Shown: positions 27,132-35,815 of the stretch, piece by piece | How the letters are laid out: each line of letters begins with the position of its first letter | Position numbering within the stretch: position 1 is the stretch's first letter | Source of the DNA: Olivibacter domesticus | GTDB taxonomy: Bacteria; Bacteroidota; Bacteroidia; Sphingobacteriales; Sphingobacteriaceae | Length of the DNA: 64,000 nucleotides | NCBI RefSeq assembly: GCF_900109575.1 | Contig: NZ_FOAF01000001.1 | Span: forward strand, 1,087,662 to 1,151,661 | Direction: 5' to 3' | Notes under the pieces: generated by a model | Seen by the model: the letters and a program-made list of their open reading frames with translations, nothing else | The model's database searches: none | Told to the model about the DNA's origin: nothing | Made by a program: the position numbers and the translations under genes

Positions 27132-27959
27132 ATGGAGAATACAATAGTAAGTGTCGAATGGTTGCATAAAAATCTTGAAGAGGTTGATTTGATTGTGCTA
27201 GATGCAAGCCAGAAAAGCAACAAGGCCAATATGGAAAGCAGTGGCAAAAATTTTCAGATTGCGAATGCCCGTCCAGTTAATTTGGAAAAAGATTTTAGCG
27301 ATCCTACACATAAATTTCCGCATATGCTTCCAAGTCCTCTTCACTTCGAAGCAGCTTGTCGAAAACTAGGCATCAACAAATCCAGCAAAATCGTTGTATA
27401 CGATAATCTGGGCATCTATTTTAGCCCGAGAGTATGGTGGATGTTTAAGGCGATGGGTCATTCTGCTATAAGTGTGCTTGACGGCGGATTGCCGGCATGG
27501 AAAAACAAAGGTTATCCTGTTGAGCCTGTTCAAAATGCTTATGGAAAACAAGGAAATTTTAAAGCAACTTTTATAGCAGAAAAGGTGAAAGACTATACCT
27601 TTATAACCGACAACTTAACGTTGCAGCAAGCCATTGTTATCGACGCCAGAGCAGCTAACCGATTTAATGGATTAGATCCAGAACCCAGAGAAGGTCTGCG
27701 ATCCGGACATATTCCCGGGTCGCTAAATATTCCTTTCCAGGAGGTTCTTTTAAACGGGCAATACAAAACGAAAGAAGAGCTGACGAAAATTTTCGCCCCT
27801 GTAGGTACCGATAATAAAACATTGGTTTTTAGTTGCGGATCTGGTGTTACCGCCTGTATTGTTTTACTTGCAAGTGAATTAATTCTTAAAAATGCCAAAG
27901 CAGTATATGACGGTTCATGGGCCGAATGGGGCTATTATGATAAAAACATTGCAGATTGA
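27132..27959 (+). CDS. sseA: Sulfurtransferase, 3-mercaptopyruvate/thiosulfate type
   Basis: Two-domain rhodanese-fold enzyme of 275 residues. The N-terminal inactive domain (VEWLHKNLEEVDLIVLDAS, then KIVVYDNLGIYFSPRVWWMFKAMGH) is followed by the catalytic domain (VIDARAANRFNGLDPEPREGLRSGHIPGSLNIP). The active-site loop CGSGVTA with nucleophile Cys235 is the mercaptopyruvate-type signature (thiosulfate types usually have CRKGVTA). The C-terminus ends YDGSWAEWGYYD as usual. No partner genes are adjacent. Confidence 0.93.
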   Translation: MENTIVSVEWLHKNLEEVDLIVLDASQKSNKANMESSGKNFQIANARPVNLEKDFSDPTHKFPHMLPSPLHFEAACRKLGINKSSKIVVYDNLGIYFSPRVWWMFKAMGHSAISVLDGGLPAWKNKGYPVEPVQNAYGKQGNFKATFIAEKVKDYTFITDNLTLQQAIVIDARAANRFNGLDPEPREGLRSGHIPGSLNIPFQEVLLNGQYKTKEELTKIFAPVGTDNKTLVFSCGSGVTACIVLLASELILKNAKAVYDGSWAEWGYYDKNIAD

Positions 27960-28025
27960 AAATGGCAGCGCTAAATAGCTAAAATAATAAAAAGTAAAAA
28001 AATCTATATATCAATTAAATATACC

Positions 28026-28033
28026 TACCTTTG
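28026..28033 (+). promoter_or_regulatory. Candidate promoter element of csp
   Basis: TACCTTTG is a full match to TAnnTTTG and would give a leader of about 25 nt before ATG 28065. The leader is AT-rich without a Shine-Dalgarno site. No clear -33 box. Confidence 0.45.
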
Positions 28034-28064
28034 TCCTAATTAATTTTTATTTTATTTTTATACA

Positions 28065-28256
28065 ATGCAAGAAGGCGTAGTAAAATTTTTCAACGAAACT
28101 AAAGGTTTCGGATTTATCACCCCCAACGATGGTGGACGTGAAATTTTTGTTCATTCATCTGGGTTAAAAGACCGTATTCGTGAGAACGATGATGTTGTAT
28201 TTGATGTAGAACAAGGTCAAAAAGGTTTAAACGCAGTAAATGTTAAGTTGGCATAG
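28065..28256 (+). CDS. Cold-shock domain protein
   Basis: A 63-residue single cold-shock domain (OB fold) that binds single-stranded nucleic acid. RNP1 is visible as KGFGFITP and RNP2 as EIFVHSSGL, with [13 protein letters not shown] at the start and [17 protein letters not shown] at the end. It is a close paralogue of the protein at 30190-30381 (same length and layout). It has its own promoter element and a strong terminator, so it is probably monocistronic. A role as an RNA chaperone under cold or other stress is family knowledge. Confidence 0.95.
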   Translation: MQEGVVKFFNETKGFGFITPNDGGREIFVHSSGLKDRIRENDDVVFDVEQGQKGLNAVNVKLA

Positions 28257-28276
28257 TTCAACATTCAGATATTGAC

Positions 28277-28305
28277 AAAAGCCATCCTTAGGGATGGCTT
28301 TTTTT
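28277..28305 (+). terminator. Intrinsic terminator after csp
   Basis: Arms AAAAGCCATCC (28277-28287) and GGATGGCTTTT (28292-28302), loop TTAG, followed by more T: a textbook intrinsic terminator 21 bp after the stop. Confidence 0.9.
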
Positions 28306-28403
28306 GTGCAATATTTTCAGCAAATTGCATGCTCATGTGCAGTAAAATAATTGCAGTGCTTACAAATAGAACAGATTGTCCTACCGATAAAATGTTAAAA
28401 GAA

Positions 28404-29489
28404 TTAGTTTACTACTTCTTTTGCTATAGCTTTATTTGCGTATTTTTCTAAGAAAGAGGCTTTAGAGTCATGATAAGAAGTCACCCCTCCTATAAAATGC
28501 AAGAATTTAATATAATACCAAGCCAGGTCAATCTGGTGAACCAAAAATCCAGAACGGGCACTTCTCGGATAGAGGTGATGATTATTATGCCACTCCCCTG
28601 CTACGATACCTGGCCAGAGCTGATTAATAGACATATCTTTTTCATTGAAATCATAGCCCTTTCTTCGTTTATCTTCTCCCTTTCCATGCCCTTCATAATT
28701 GAATGTACGCACGCCAACAGCCCAAAATGCAGCAGCTCCAAATAGTGCACAGGCTAAACCATGTCCGCCGATCAGATAAAATATAGCATACCATATGGTC
28801 CAATTTAGGGTACATTCCAGCAAAGCACGTCCTGGATGAACGATTGATCCCCATTTTTGGTAACTGTTATAAGAATTGGGCTGCACACCGGTATGGGACA
28901 TAAGCTGAATCGTACGGCTATATTCGTCTGTCGTTAAGTCCTTTGAAATAGGTTGATGGTTTACATCTGCCAGAAAACAATAAAGAAAACCTCCGTTCGC
29001 ATTATAAGGATCTCCCGGTTGATCCGACTTTGCGTGGTGTACGTGATGAGAAATAGCATATATTTCTTCTGGAATCATGCTTATCGTTAGATTTTGAGTT
29101 AGAATTCTCCAGAAGCGATTTTTAAATTCATATGCCTTGTGTGTACAGTAGCGATGATGCCAGATGGTCCCATGAGTCCCCATAATAATCATGCTGTATA
29201 CGAATGCGATAAGCAGCAAGCCTATGCTGAAAAATTTAAAAATAAAAAGAAACAGCAGCGGTATTAATACAATCACTCTTAACCAGCTAAATAAAGGCAG
29301 CCAATTTTTTCTTGATCGAAAAATATTTAAACGTTTGAAAAATTCTCGCAGGATTTGTTTTGTGGTTGGTTTACTTAACGCTCCTCTTTGATCTGCCCAC
29401 CCATAAGAAGGTGGATCTAGCACTTTATCTAATAACATCTTTACCAATAATTCACGGAAAGTACAACCTTTTATTGGTAAAACATGCAA
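28404..29489 (-). CDS. Membrane fatty-acid (acyl-CoA) desaturase
   Basis: Integral membrane di-iron desaturase that introduces a double bond into acyl chains. The 361-residue protein has the three histidine boxes HRYCTH (112-117), HHVHH (148-152) and HNNHH (300-304), and hydrophobic segments at about 70-105 and 225-260. The box order and spacing match the acyl-CoA/stearoyl-CoA delta-9 class. It lies between two cold-shock protein genes, which fits a role in adapting membrane fluidity to low temperature, though its promoter is its own on the opposite strand. Confidence 0.9.
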   Translation of the reverse strand: MHVLPIKGCTFRELLVKMLLDKVLDPPSYGWADQRGALSKPTTKQILREFFKRLNIFRSRKNWLPLFSWLRVIVLIPLLFLFIFKFFSIGLLLIAFVYSMIIMGTHGTIWHHRYCTHKAYEFKNRFWRILTQNLTISMIPEEIYAISHHVHHAKSDQPGDPYNANGGFLYCFLADVNHQPISKDLTTDEYSRTIQLMSHTGVQPNSYNSYQKWGSIVHPGRALLECTLNWTIWYAIFYLIGGHGLACALFGAAAFWAVGVRTFNYEGHGKGEDKRRKGYDFNEKDMSINQLWPGIVAGEWHNNHHLYPRSARSGFLVHQIDLAWYYIKFLHFIGGVTSYHDSKASFLEKYANKAIAKEVVN

Positions 29490-29615
29490 TTTGACAAAAA
29501 ATTAACATTACTTAACATTTTATAGACCAGCTCAACATGCCTTTTCTACACGCTTATCCAACCAAATCAAATATTAATTCTTTGGTTTCCAATTAATTTA
29601 TTATATTTACGAATG

Positions 29616-29708
29616 TCTCGAAAAAGATTGAAGACAGGATTTTTAAAGATGGAGATATTGGTATCTCTCATTCAACTTAATAGCCTTCAAATATAAAAGG
29701 CTATTTTT
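29616..29708 (+). ncRNA. Candidate small RNA with its own terminator
   Basis: A gene-free plus-strand stretch starts after TTTG at 29581 and TATATTTA at 29602 (one base off TAnnTTTG, spacing 17). It contains a hairpin GAGATA/TATCTC (around 29652-29667) and ends in an intrinsic terminator with arms AATAGCCTT (29679-29687) and AAGGCTATT (29697-29705) followed by T. No ORF fits in this 93-nt span. The terminator has no upstream gene on its strand since the csp terminator at 28277, so an independent transcript is likely. Identity unknown. Confidence 0.45.
29679..29708 (+). terminator. Orphan intrinsic terminator
   Basis: Nine-base perfect arms AATAGCCTT and AAGGCTATT with a nine-base loop and trailing T run; the nearest upstream plus-strand gene is 1.4 kb away and already terminated. 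Confidence 0.7.
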
Positions 29709-29988
29709 GATTGAAACCTATTGAAAAGTTTACACCTTTAAAATACTCTTTCATTGTAAAACATAGTAGTCATTTTTTTAATATCATTACAATGGAAAAC
29801 TACCACCAATACAATCGTATATTTAGAAACGAAATACGCAAGCAGTCTTATTATTTCCACCCGGATTATCTAATCCAGGCTATTTAGATTATGTAATAGC
29901 GATAAAATAGTGCGCTACATATATCAAATATTCTATTGTTACAGAGTAGATAACAGCGGATTAAATTTTCACACTTATTCATTTTACT

Positions 29989-30120
29989 ATGAGCAGAGAT
30001 AAAAAAACGCCAAAGAGCACAGAAAAGAAGACCGCTTCAGATTACCAGAGCGGCAAAAATGCTTCAACAAAAGCAGAAATTATTTCAACAGGAAAACCAG
30101 CTACCAAGAAAGGGAAATAG
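29989..30120 (+). CDS. Small basic protein upstream of a cold-shock gene
   Basis: A 43-residue lysine-rich frame starting MSRDKKTPKSTEKKTASDYQ and ending PATKKGK. It has no hydrophobic segment and would be a very basic, probably disordered, nucleic-acid-associated peptide. The start ATG at 29989 and stop at 30120 leave 69 bp to the next cold-shock gene on the same strand, so the two may be co-transcribed. Short length makes chance possible, but the skew to Lys, Thr and Ser and absence of rare residues look like real coding. Confidence 0.5.
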   Translation: MSRDKKTPKSTEKKTASDYQSGKNASTKAEIISTGKPATKKGK

Positions 30121-30189
30121 CAAATATTATTGTAATAATTAATTAAAGAAAATCCTTAAACAATTTAATTTGAAGAGTAAAAATATATT

Positions 30190-30381
30190 ATGCAAAAAGG
30201 AACTATAAAGTTTTTTAACGAAAGTAGAGGATTTGGATTTATCACATTACAATCCAGTGAAAACGAAATATTTGTACATATTTCAGGATTAATTGATAAA
30301 GTACGGGAGAATGATGAGGTTGTATTTGATGTTGTACAGGGCCCTAAAGGCTTAAGTGCTGTCAAAGTAAAAATCGCCTAA
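30190..30381 (+). CDS. Cold-shock domain protein
   Basis: Second 63-residue cold-shock domain with RNP1 RGFGFITL and RNP2 EIFVHISGL, start QKGTIKFFNESRG and end VVFDVVQGPKGLSAVKV. It is clearly paralogous to the protein at 28065-28256, but the RNP1 tail is RGFGFITL instead of KGFGFITP. It lies 69 bp downstream of the small basic ORF and 140 bp upstream of the sigma-factor gene, with a likely terminator between. Expected role: nucleic-acid chaperone under stress. Confidence 0.94.
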   Translation: MQKGTIKFFNESRGFGFITLQSSENEIFVHISGLIDKVRENDEVVFDVVQGPKGLSAVKVKIA

Positions 30382-30398
30382 TTCTTTGGTCTTTCTGA

Positions 30399-30434
30399 AG
30401 CATTCTTTTTGACGAAAGAGTGCTCTTTTATTTA
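30399..30434 (+). terminator. Likely intrinsic terminator after second csp
   Basis: Arms GCATTCTTT (30400-30408) and AAAGAGTGC (30415-30423), one G-U pair, followed by TCTTTTATTT. It separates the cold-shock gene from the sigma-factor gene. Confidence 0.6.
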
Positions 30435-30521
30435 ATACAAAATCCGTTTACTATTTGCATATTCTTATAATGAAAGATCTGCTTTGAAAAGGGGGTCTGC
30501 AAATAAATGTAAAAAATAAAA

Positions 30522-31379
30522 ATGAGACAGCTAAAGATTTCCGAATCTATAACCAACCGTAGTAATCACTCCTTAAGTTTGTACCTAACAGAAGTAAGTA
30601 AAATCGAATTAATCAGTGCCGATGAAGAAGCTATTCTTGCAAAGAAAATAAGAGAAGGCGACCAGGCTGCATTAGAACGTCTTACAAGAGCAAATTTGAG
30701 ATTTGTAATATCTGTTGCCAAACAATATCAACATCAAGGTTTAGTACTTGAAGACTTAATAAATGAAGGCAATTTAGGATTGGTAAAAGCGGCAAAGCGA
30801 TTTGATGAAACAAAGGGATTCAAGTTTATCTCCTATGCCGTTTGGTGGATAAGACAGAGTATAATGTCTGCCGTTTCCATTCAATCGCGTGTGGTGCGTC
30901 TTCCCGGTAATCAGATTTCTAACCTAATTAAAGTCCGAAAAGCACAAGCTTCACTTGAGCAACGGCTTGAACGGGAACCTAGTATTGACGAGTTAGCTTT
31001 AGACTTAGACACTTCGCCCGAAAGAATTATTGACGCATTAAAAAATGCCGAAAGGCAGATCTCCGTTGATGCCCCCTCCATTATGATGGAAGAAGGCACT
31101 CTTTTAGATGTTTTACCAAACTTCGAAGCGCCTACCGATCAGCAATTGGTACTGGATTCACTTAATATACAAATTCATAAAGCACTGGAAAATCTTTCTT
31201 CACGCGAGCAGCAAATACTGGTACTGTTTTACGGTCTTTTTAGCAATGAGCCACATACGCTGGAAGAAATAGCCGACGAGCTTCAGCTTACCCGTGAACG
31301 CATTAGACAATTAAAAACAAAGGCTTTACTTCATATTAAGCATTCATCATCCGGTAGAGACTTATTATTAAATATGTAG
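30522..31379 (+). CDS. Secondary RpoD-like sigma-70 factor (group 2 type)
   Basis: A 285-residue sigma factor with regions 1.2 to 4.2 and no long N-terminal region, like the short primary sigma of Bacteroidota. Region 2 shows ANLRFVISVAKQYQHQGL, DLINEGNLGLVKAAKRFD and the -10 recognition block FKFISYAVWWIRQSIM; region 4.2 is LEEIADELQLTRERIRQLKTKALLHIK. It starts RQLKISESITNR like the primary factor, but many positions normally near-invariant there differ (SAVSIQSRVVRLPGNQISNL). I read it as a second, stress-type factor and not the housekeeping one; that would need genome comparison. It adjoins two cold-shock genes. Confidence 0.88.
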   Translation: MRQLKISESITNRSNHSLSLYLTEVSKIELISADEEAILAKKIREGDQAALERLTRANLRFVISVAKQYQHQGLVLEDLINEGNLGLVKAAKRFDETKGFKFISYAVWWIRQSIMSAVSIQSRVVRLPGNQISNLIKVRKAQASLEQRLEREPSIDELALDLDTSPERIIDALKNAERQISVDAPSIMMEEGTLLDVLPNFEAPTDQQLVLDSLNIQIHKALENLSSREQQILVLFYGLFSNEPHTLEEIADELQLTRERIRQLKTKALLHIKHSSSGRDLLLNM

Positions 31380-31520
31380 ACAGTAAACCAATAATGCGAG
31401 GTAAATCCTGATCACATGACCTGTTATATTAATCTAAGGCAATCAGTTTGCCTACTCTATGGATTTAACAAACAAATTGCTTTTTTAATTGTAATAAAAG
31501 TATAAAAAGCAGATAAGATC

Positions 31521-31739
31521 ATGAGCATTATTAAAAGTACTATTGGCATTGTATTCCTTGCAGGAACCTTAATATTTTCTAGCTGTGGCCAAAAGAGCAA
31601 AGAAAATAACCTTGAAAGCGAAACAGATTACACAGATACTGTGGAATCCGCTACGCCTTTAAATGATAACAACATGCGTAATGATCAACCGAATGAAGAG
31701 CTAACTAAAAAAGATTCGCTAAAGAAGGATTCACTGTAG
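31521..31739 (+). CDS. Small lipoprotein
   Basis: A 72-residue protein with a clear lipoprotein signal (MSIIKSTIGIVFLAGTLIFSSCG, Cys about 22) and then a short acidic, polar and probably disordered tail ending in two copies of KKDSL. No domain is recognisable. It follows the sigma gene by 141 bp on the same strand, but a shared transcript is not certain. Such small lipoproteins are common in the phylum and often stress-induced. Confidence 0.7.
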   Translation: MSIIKSTIGIVFLAGTLIFSSCGQKSKENNLESETDYTDTVESATPLNDNNMRNDQPNEELTKKDSLKKDSL

Positions 31740-31780
31740 GTAGCATCCGTTTCTCAACATCCCATTTAAACACAAATTAA

Positions 31781-31804
31781 GGGCGTCAGCAGGCATAGAC
31801 GCCC
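31781..31804. terminator. Hairpin between convergent genes
   Basis: GGGCGTC (31781-31787) and GACGCCC (31798-31804), a GC-rich 7-bp stem between the small lipoprotein and the TlpA gene, followed on the plus strand by A run rather than T. On the minus strand it is followed by TTAATTT, so it may end the thioredoxin transcript. Confidence 0.45.
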
Positions 31805-31843
31805 AAAAAATGAAAATGGCATGAGCTTGTGAATAAATAAATA

Positions 31844-32422
31844 CTATTCTAACCCTTTTTCAGCGGATTTACCCCGCCCATCTTTACTAAGTCTATCAAC
31901 GACCTGCACCAGATTACTGAATTCTTCTTTATCAAACAAACGCGTTAAATATTGAATCTTACCGGCGCGGTCGATGAGTACATTACGCGTTACACCAGCC
32001 TTTTTATCCGCAAATTTTTGAAAAATAGCAGCATTAGGATCTAATGCCAATGGATAGCTTATCTGCATATTCTTATGGAATTTTTGCACGGTTTCTAGTG
32101 GTTCATCACGATCAACACCAATAAGCACTACATCCTTATCCTTATAGGCCTGCCATATTTCGCGCTCTAGATGCGGCATTTCCTCGCGGCACACTTTACA
32201 CCAAGATGCAGTAAATTGTAGCACAACAATTTTTCCTCTCAACTCTTTCAAAGATGTTTTGCTTCCATCTTGCAGTACCAGCTCAAAATCATCAGGAGCA
32301 ATGTCTCCTACCCGCACAAGGTAACCGCGGTTGTCGCTATTAGGATTTTCAAATTTACTATCCTGCGCCTTAACGGTAAAGGCAACCAATATAATAATCA
32401 GGTTTAATATATACGTTTTCAT
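31844..32422 (-). CDS. TlpA/ResA-type periplasmic thioredoxin-like protein
   Basis: A 192-residue secreted thioredoxin-fold protein. ATG 32422 begins a signal peptide (MKTYILNLIIILVAFTVKAQ). The redox motif is CKVC (Cys75 and Cys78) in TASWCKVCREEMPHLE, preceded by the AhpC/TSA-like start IAPDDFELVLQDG and followed by the cis-Pro region NVLIDRAGKIQYL. Role: thiol-disulfide exchange in the envelope. An in-frame ATG at 32476 would overlap the upstream gene's stop (32466) and is less likely. It is probably co-transcribed with the M28 peptidase gene upstream. Confidence 0.9.
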   Translation of the reverse strand: MKTYILNLIIILVAFTVKAQDSKFENPNSDNRGYLVRVGDIAPDDFELVLQDGSKTSLKELRGKIVVLQFTASWCKVCREEMPHLEREIWQAYKDKDVVLIGVDRDEPLETVQKFHKNMQISYPLALDPNAAIFQKFADKKAGVTRNVLIDRAGKIQYLTRLFDKEEFSNLVQVVDRLSKDGRGKSAEKGLE

Positions 32423-32465
32423 TAGAAAATGATTTATCAATTTAATAGATACAACATTATAAAAC

Positions 32466-34754
32466 TTATTCACCAATCTCTTTTAATGCATTTGTTAAAC
32501 TTCTAATTGCATTAGTGAGTTGCGAAAGACCCTCTTCTGCTTCTTTGTAGTGTCCTTCTTCCAATCCTTCCCGCACACCTGGAAGCGTTTTCACTCCATA
32601 CCCCGTATAATAGCCTGGTGCATAAATGCTATGACTGTACCAGGCGCGTCGGGGCAATCCGCTCGCGAGCAGCAATTTCTTTTCCGCTTGAAATAATTTA
32701 TTGTTGATGGTTGGTATATCTGAAGTTTTTCCACTGAAATTTTTCTGACGTTCCTTTAGCGCCAGCGACTCCCGTTTGAGAGAATCTATAGAAGAGAGCA
32801 GCAACGTAAAATCAAACGGTGGAACCTGCGGTTTTCTTTTGGGAGCTATAAAACTAGTTTTCGGATCAGCTGCTTCCCGATATACACCTTTTTCAATCAA
32901 CTCATTATATAAAGCATTGCTCTTACGAAGCGATTTCGCTTGGTTAATAAGATTCTCCGCATAATGAGCGATGGCATCAGCTAAACCATCATACGCGAAA
33001 GGCAGAACGGTGGCATCGGCAAGCCGTAAAACTGCTCTTCCCGACACTTGGGAAAGGGCTAAACCGTAGCTAAAATCCGGGTCTTTAAAGCGGATATAAT
33101 TATCATAGGAGTCATAGATGGAATGGTACTCTCCTCCCTCACTTTCCCCGTCGAAAGCGAAATTTAAACTAGGTATACCGAGGTGCTGCAGAAAAGCAGA
33201 ATAGTCAGATCCTGTGCCCAGCGCTCCAAGGCTAAAATCTGTTTTCTCCAATAAAGAACTTTGCGAAGGACCGGAAGCTTGTAGTATTTCATTCGCTCGT
33301 TTACGATCAAAAATCGTCGTCTGTGTTCGCGGATCTTTTACATCCTTTGCTATCTCCGTTACCAGTTGCGTAAGCGCATGAGAACCCCCAGCATTAAAAA
33401 AGCCTGCACCGTTATTATCCGTATTAATATAGGCTACAGCTTTCGCGCGGAGTTCCTCCGCATGATCTTCTACCCATTCCGTAGAGCCCAACAGCGATTG
33501 CTCTTCACCATCCCATGCACAATATACCAATGTTCTTTTTGGTTTGTATCCGTCTTTAACGAGCGCTCCTATTGCCTTAGCTTCCTCAAGAAGAGACGCA
33601 AGTCCGCTTACAGGATCGGAGGCGCCGTTTACCCAGGCATCGTGATGATTTCCTCTTATTACCCATTCATCAGGAAATTCGGCCCCTTTTATTTTGGCAA
33701 TAACATTATAGGCCGGTACAATATCCCAGCTTTGCTTTATCAAAAGATGCACAGCCGTTTTTGCACCTCCGCCTACTCTATACGTTAAGGGCAATGCACC
33801 GCGCCATTCCTCCGGGGCCGCCGGTCCATCTAAAGCCTCTAATAAAGGTTTTGCATCATGAAAGCTGATCGGGAGAACAGGAATTTTCAAAATAGTGGTA
33901 GCTTCTTCCCTCGTCAAACGTTTCGCATTTTTTAACGACGGAATTCCGGGCGTAAGCGGATCTCCAGGATAAACAACCATATCCATAACGGATCCTCTCT
34001 GCACAGTGTGTTCATTTTTAAAAGGTCCTATCGGATAGGGATCCCCCTGGTAATAACCGTCATCTTTGGGGTCAGAATAAATAATACAACCTATAGCACC
34101 ATGTTCATAAGCTACTTTAGGTTTAATGCCGCGCCAGCTCTTTCCATATTTTGCAATAACAATTTTACCCTTCACATCAATTCCCAATCGCTCTAGTTGC
34201 TCATAATCAGTAGGCAAACCATAATTCACATAAACCAATGGGGCAGTTACATCACCATCCGCACCCCAAGCATTATAAGTAGGCAATTGTCCGTCCTGTC
34301 CTGAAGTAGCATCTTCAGCGAAGGCCGGTTCTTTTAAAACAGCAGTGAACTTGTTTGGTGCCAATAATTCCAATTTGCGTTCAATAGGCGTAGGGAATAA
34401 TACATAATAGGTCTCTATGTTTGAATCCCAACCATACGATTGAAACTGTTTATGAATGTTCTCCGCTACATCTTTACCTGCATCGGAGCCCAAATGATGC
34501 GGTTTAGCAGACAGCTCCTTTATATTTCTACCGATACTTTCTTTTTGTAATAAATTATCAAATTTCTGCTCCAAAACCTGCTGCTCTTTTGTTTGGGCAT
34601 AAAGTCCTATAGAAAATGCTGATACAAGCAAGTTTGTGACTATTATCGTTTTTCTATAAACACTTCTCTTAAATAGTTGGTGGATACCACTATTTTCAGT
34701 ATTCACCGGTAAATTAATATTGCTGTGGAGCACTTTGGGTAAGCGTATGTTCAT
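32466..34754 (-). CDS. M28-family glutamate-carboxypeptidase-like metallopeptidase
   Basis: A 762-residue exported peptidase resembling glutamate carboxypeptidase II. Order: N-terminal signal anchor at about 33-54 (KTIIVTNLLVSAFSIGLYAQ), a protease-associated (PA) insert around 170-260 (KGKIVIAKYGKSWRGIKPKVAYEHGAIGCIIYSD), the M28 zinc domain with GNHHDAWVNGASDPVSG and WDGEEQSLLGSTEWVE, then a transferrin-receptor-like dimerisation domain near the C-terminus. Two zinc ions are held by His/Asp/Glu residues in those motifs. It probably trims peptides in the periplasm; exact specificity unknown. A thioredoxin-like gene follows immediately. Confidence 0.93.
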   Translation of the reverse strand: MNIRLPKVLHSNINLPVNTENSGIHQLFKRSVYRKTIIVTNLLVSAFSIGLYAQTKEQQVLEQKFDNLLQKESIGRNIKELSAKPHHLGSDAGKDVAENIHKQFQSYGWDSNIETYYVLFPTPIERKLELLAPNKFTAVLKEPAFAEDATSGQDGQLPTYNAWGADGDVTAPLVYVNYGLPTDYEQLERLGIDVKGKIVIAKYGKSWRGIKPKVAYEHGAIGCIIYSDPKDDGYYQGDPYPIGPFKNEHTVQRGSVMDMVVYPGDPLTPGIPSLKNAKRLTREEATTILKIPVLPISFHDAKPLLEALDGPAAPEEWRGALPLTYRVGGGAKTAVHLLIKQSWDIVPAYNVIAKIKGAEFPDEWVIRGNHHDAWVNGASDPVSGLASLLEEAKAIGALVKDGYKPKRTLVYCAWDGEEQSLLGSTEWVEDHAEELRAKAVAYINTDNNGAGFFNAGGSHALTQLVTEIAKDVKDPRTQTTIFDRKRANEILQASGPSQSSLLEKTDFSLGALGTGSDYSAFLQHLGIPSLNFAFDGESEGGEYHSIYDSYDNYIRFKDPDFSYGLALSQVSGRAVLRLADATVLPFAYDGLADAIAHYAENLINQAKSLRKSNALYNELIEKGVYREAADPKTSFIAPKRKPQVPPFDFTLLLSSIDSLKRESLALKERQKNFSGKTSDIPTINNKLFQAEKKLLLASGLPRRAWYSHSIYAPGYYTGYGVKTLPGVREGLEEGHYKEAEEGLSQLTNAIRSLTNALKEIGE

Positions 34755-35036
34755 GTTTGCTAAAATTGATAAGCCAAAAATACATTATATCTACCTTTTT
34801 AGTAGTTTTATTTAAAATAAATTGACATTTATTTTATAATCAATTTCTACCCCTCATTTATCTTCCGATTGCATCTTTAAACGAATTCCTATTATATTTT
34901 ACATATAAACGAATATGCATTACGAATTCGTTTTTGATAAACCAATTGAAAATAGTAGTTTCACTGCCCTAGCCATCTCTGCATATGTTCAAGAAGGCTT
35001 ATCATCATTGGATAAATTTAACACTTACATAACATT

Positions 35037-35801
35037 ATGGCCTGGGACCCAAATAAATACAACAAGTTCAAAACTGAGCGATTTGCACCTTTTTACGATT
35101 TGCTATCACTTATTGAGATCAAACCAGATATGGAGGTGATTGATTTAGGTTGTGGAACAGGTGAGTTGACTAGAAAGCTAGCCGACAAGTTAGCTACAGC
35201 AAACGTAGTAGGAATTGATTCTTCAAAAGAAATGCTCAATGAAGCACAAGCATTCAGCAATGAGCGCATCAGGTTTGTGCAAAAAACGATAGAAGAACAG
35301 CTTAATAGTAATCAAGAATGGGACCTGGTATTTTCTAATGCGGCTATACAGTGGTCTGACAACCATGAAGTACTCATACCTAAAATTATTGCTAGCCTTA
35401 AAAAAAACGGACAATTAGCCATTCAAATTCCATCGCAAAAGGACAATCTATTAAACAAAATGCTCGATGAACTGGCTAATGAAGAATCCTACCAAAAAGC
35501 CCTGAACAGTTGGCACCGAACCTCGCCTGTATTAAGAACAGAAGTTTATGCTCATTTACTTTTCGACAATGGCTGTAAAAGTATGACCGTATACGAGAAA
35601 ATTTATCCGCTCATTGTACCTAACCCTGACGATTTATTTGAATGGATTGCTGGTACAGCTTTGATACCTTATGTAGAAAAGCTTGAAAGTGGAATAAAAG
35701 AGGATTTTATACTGGAATTTAAGAATCGTATTCATAAAAAATTCCTCAAAAGCCCTGTCTTATATCCATTTAAGAGAATTCTTATAGGCGCAACGTTTTA
35801 A
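35037..35801 (+). CDS. tam: Trans-aconitate 2-methyltransferase-like SAM methyltransferase
   Basis: A 254-residue class-I SAM-dependent methyltransferase. The whole protein follows the Tam layout: AWDPNKYNKFKTER start, motif I IDLGCGTGELTRKLAD, GIDSSKEMLNEA (acidic motif II), DLVFSNAAIQW (motif IV) and ending WIAGTALIPYVEKL. Tam methylates trans-aconitate, a by-product that inhibits aconitase. The family is identified by these motifs; exact substrate is inferred. An overlapping frame starting further upstream at 34915 is rejected. It has no operon partner: the next gene is convergent. Confidence 0.85.
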   Translation: MAWDPNKYNKFKTERFAPFYDLLSLIEIKPDMEVIDLGCGTGELTRKLADKLATANVVGIDSSKEMLNEAQAFSNERIRFVQKTIEEQLNSNQEWDLVFSNAAIQWSDNHEVLIPKIIASLKKNGQLAIQIPSQKDNLLNKMLDELANEESYQKALNSWHRTSPVLRTEVYAHLLFDNGCKSMTVYEKIYPLIVPNPDDLFEWIAGTALIPYVEKLESGIKEDFILEFKNRIHKKFLKSPVLYPFKRILIGATF

Positions 35802-35815
35802 TGTCGATGGCAGCA

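Larger units (their letters stand above)
29490..29988. other. 500-bp region between desaturase and a small gene, with candidate small RNA
   Basis: No normal gene. It holds a candidate promoter (29581), a hairpin and an intrinsic terminator ending at 29708 (listed as a small RNA), then a 31-codon ATG frame at 29792-29887 (MENYHQYNRIFRNEIRKQS) with no support beyond an ATG. The remainder is AT-rich and shows nothing else. Confidence 0.45.

Noticed and set aside
29792-29887. 31-codon frame starting MENYHQYNRIF
   Set aside because: Too short and without a promoter or neighbour that supports it; kept only as a note in the intergenic entry.
34915-35139. Plus-strand frame of 74 codons overlapping the start of the Tam-like gene
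   Set aside because: Reads as unrelated low-quality text, overlaps a firmly identified gene in another frame and has no domain.
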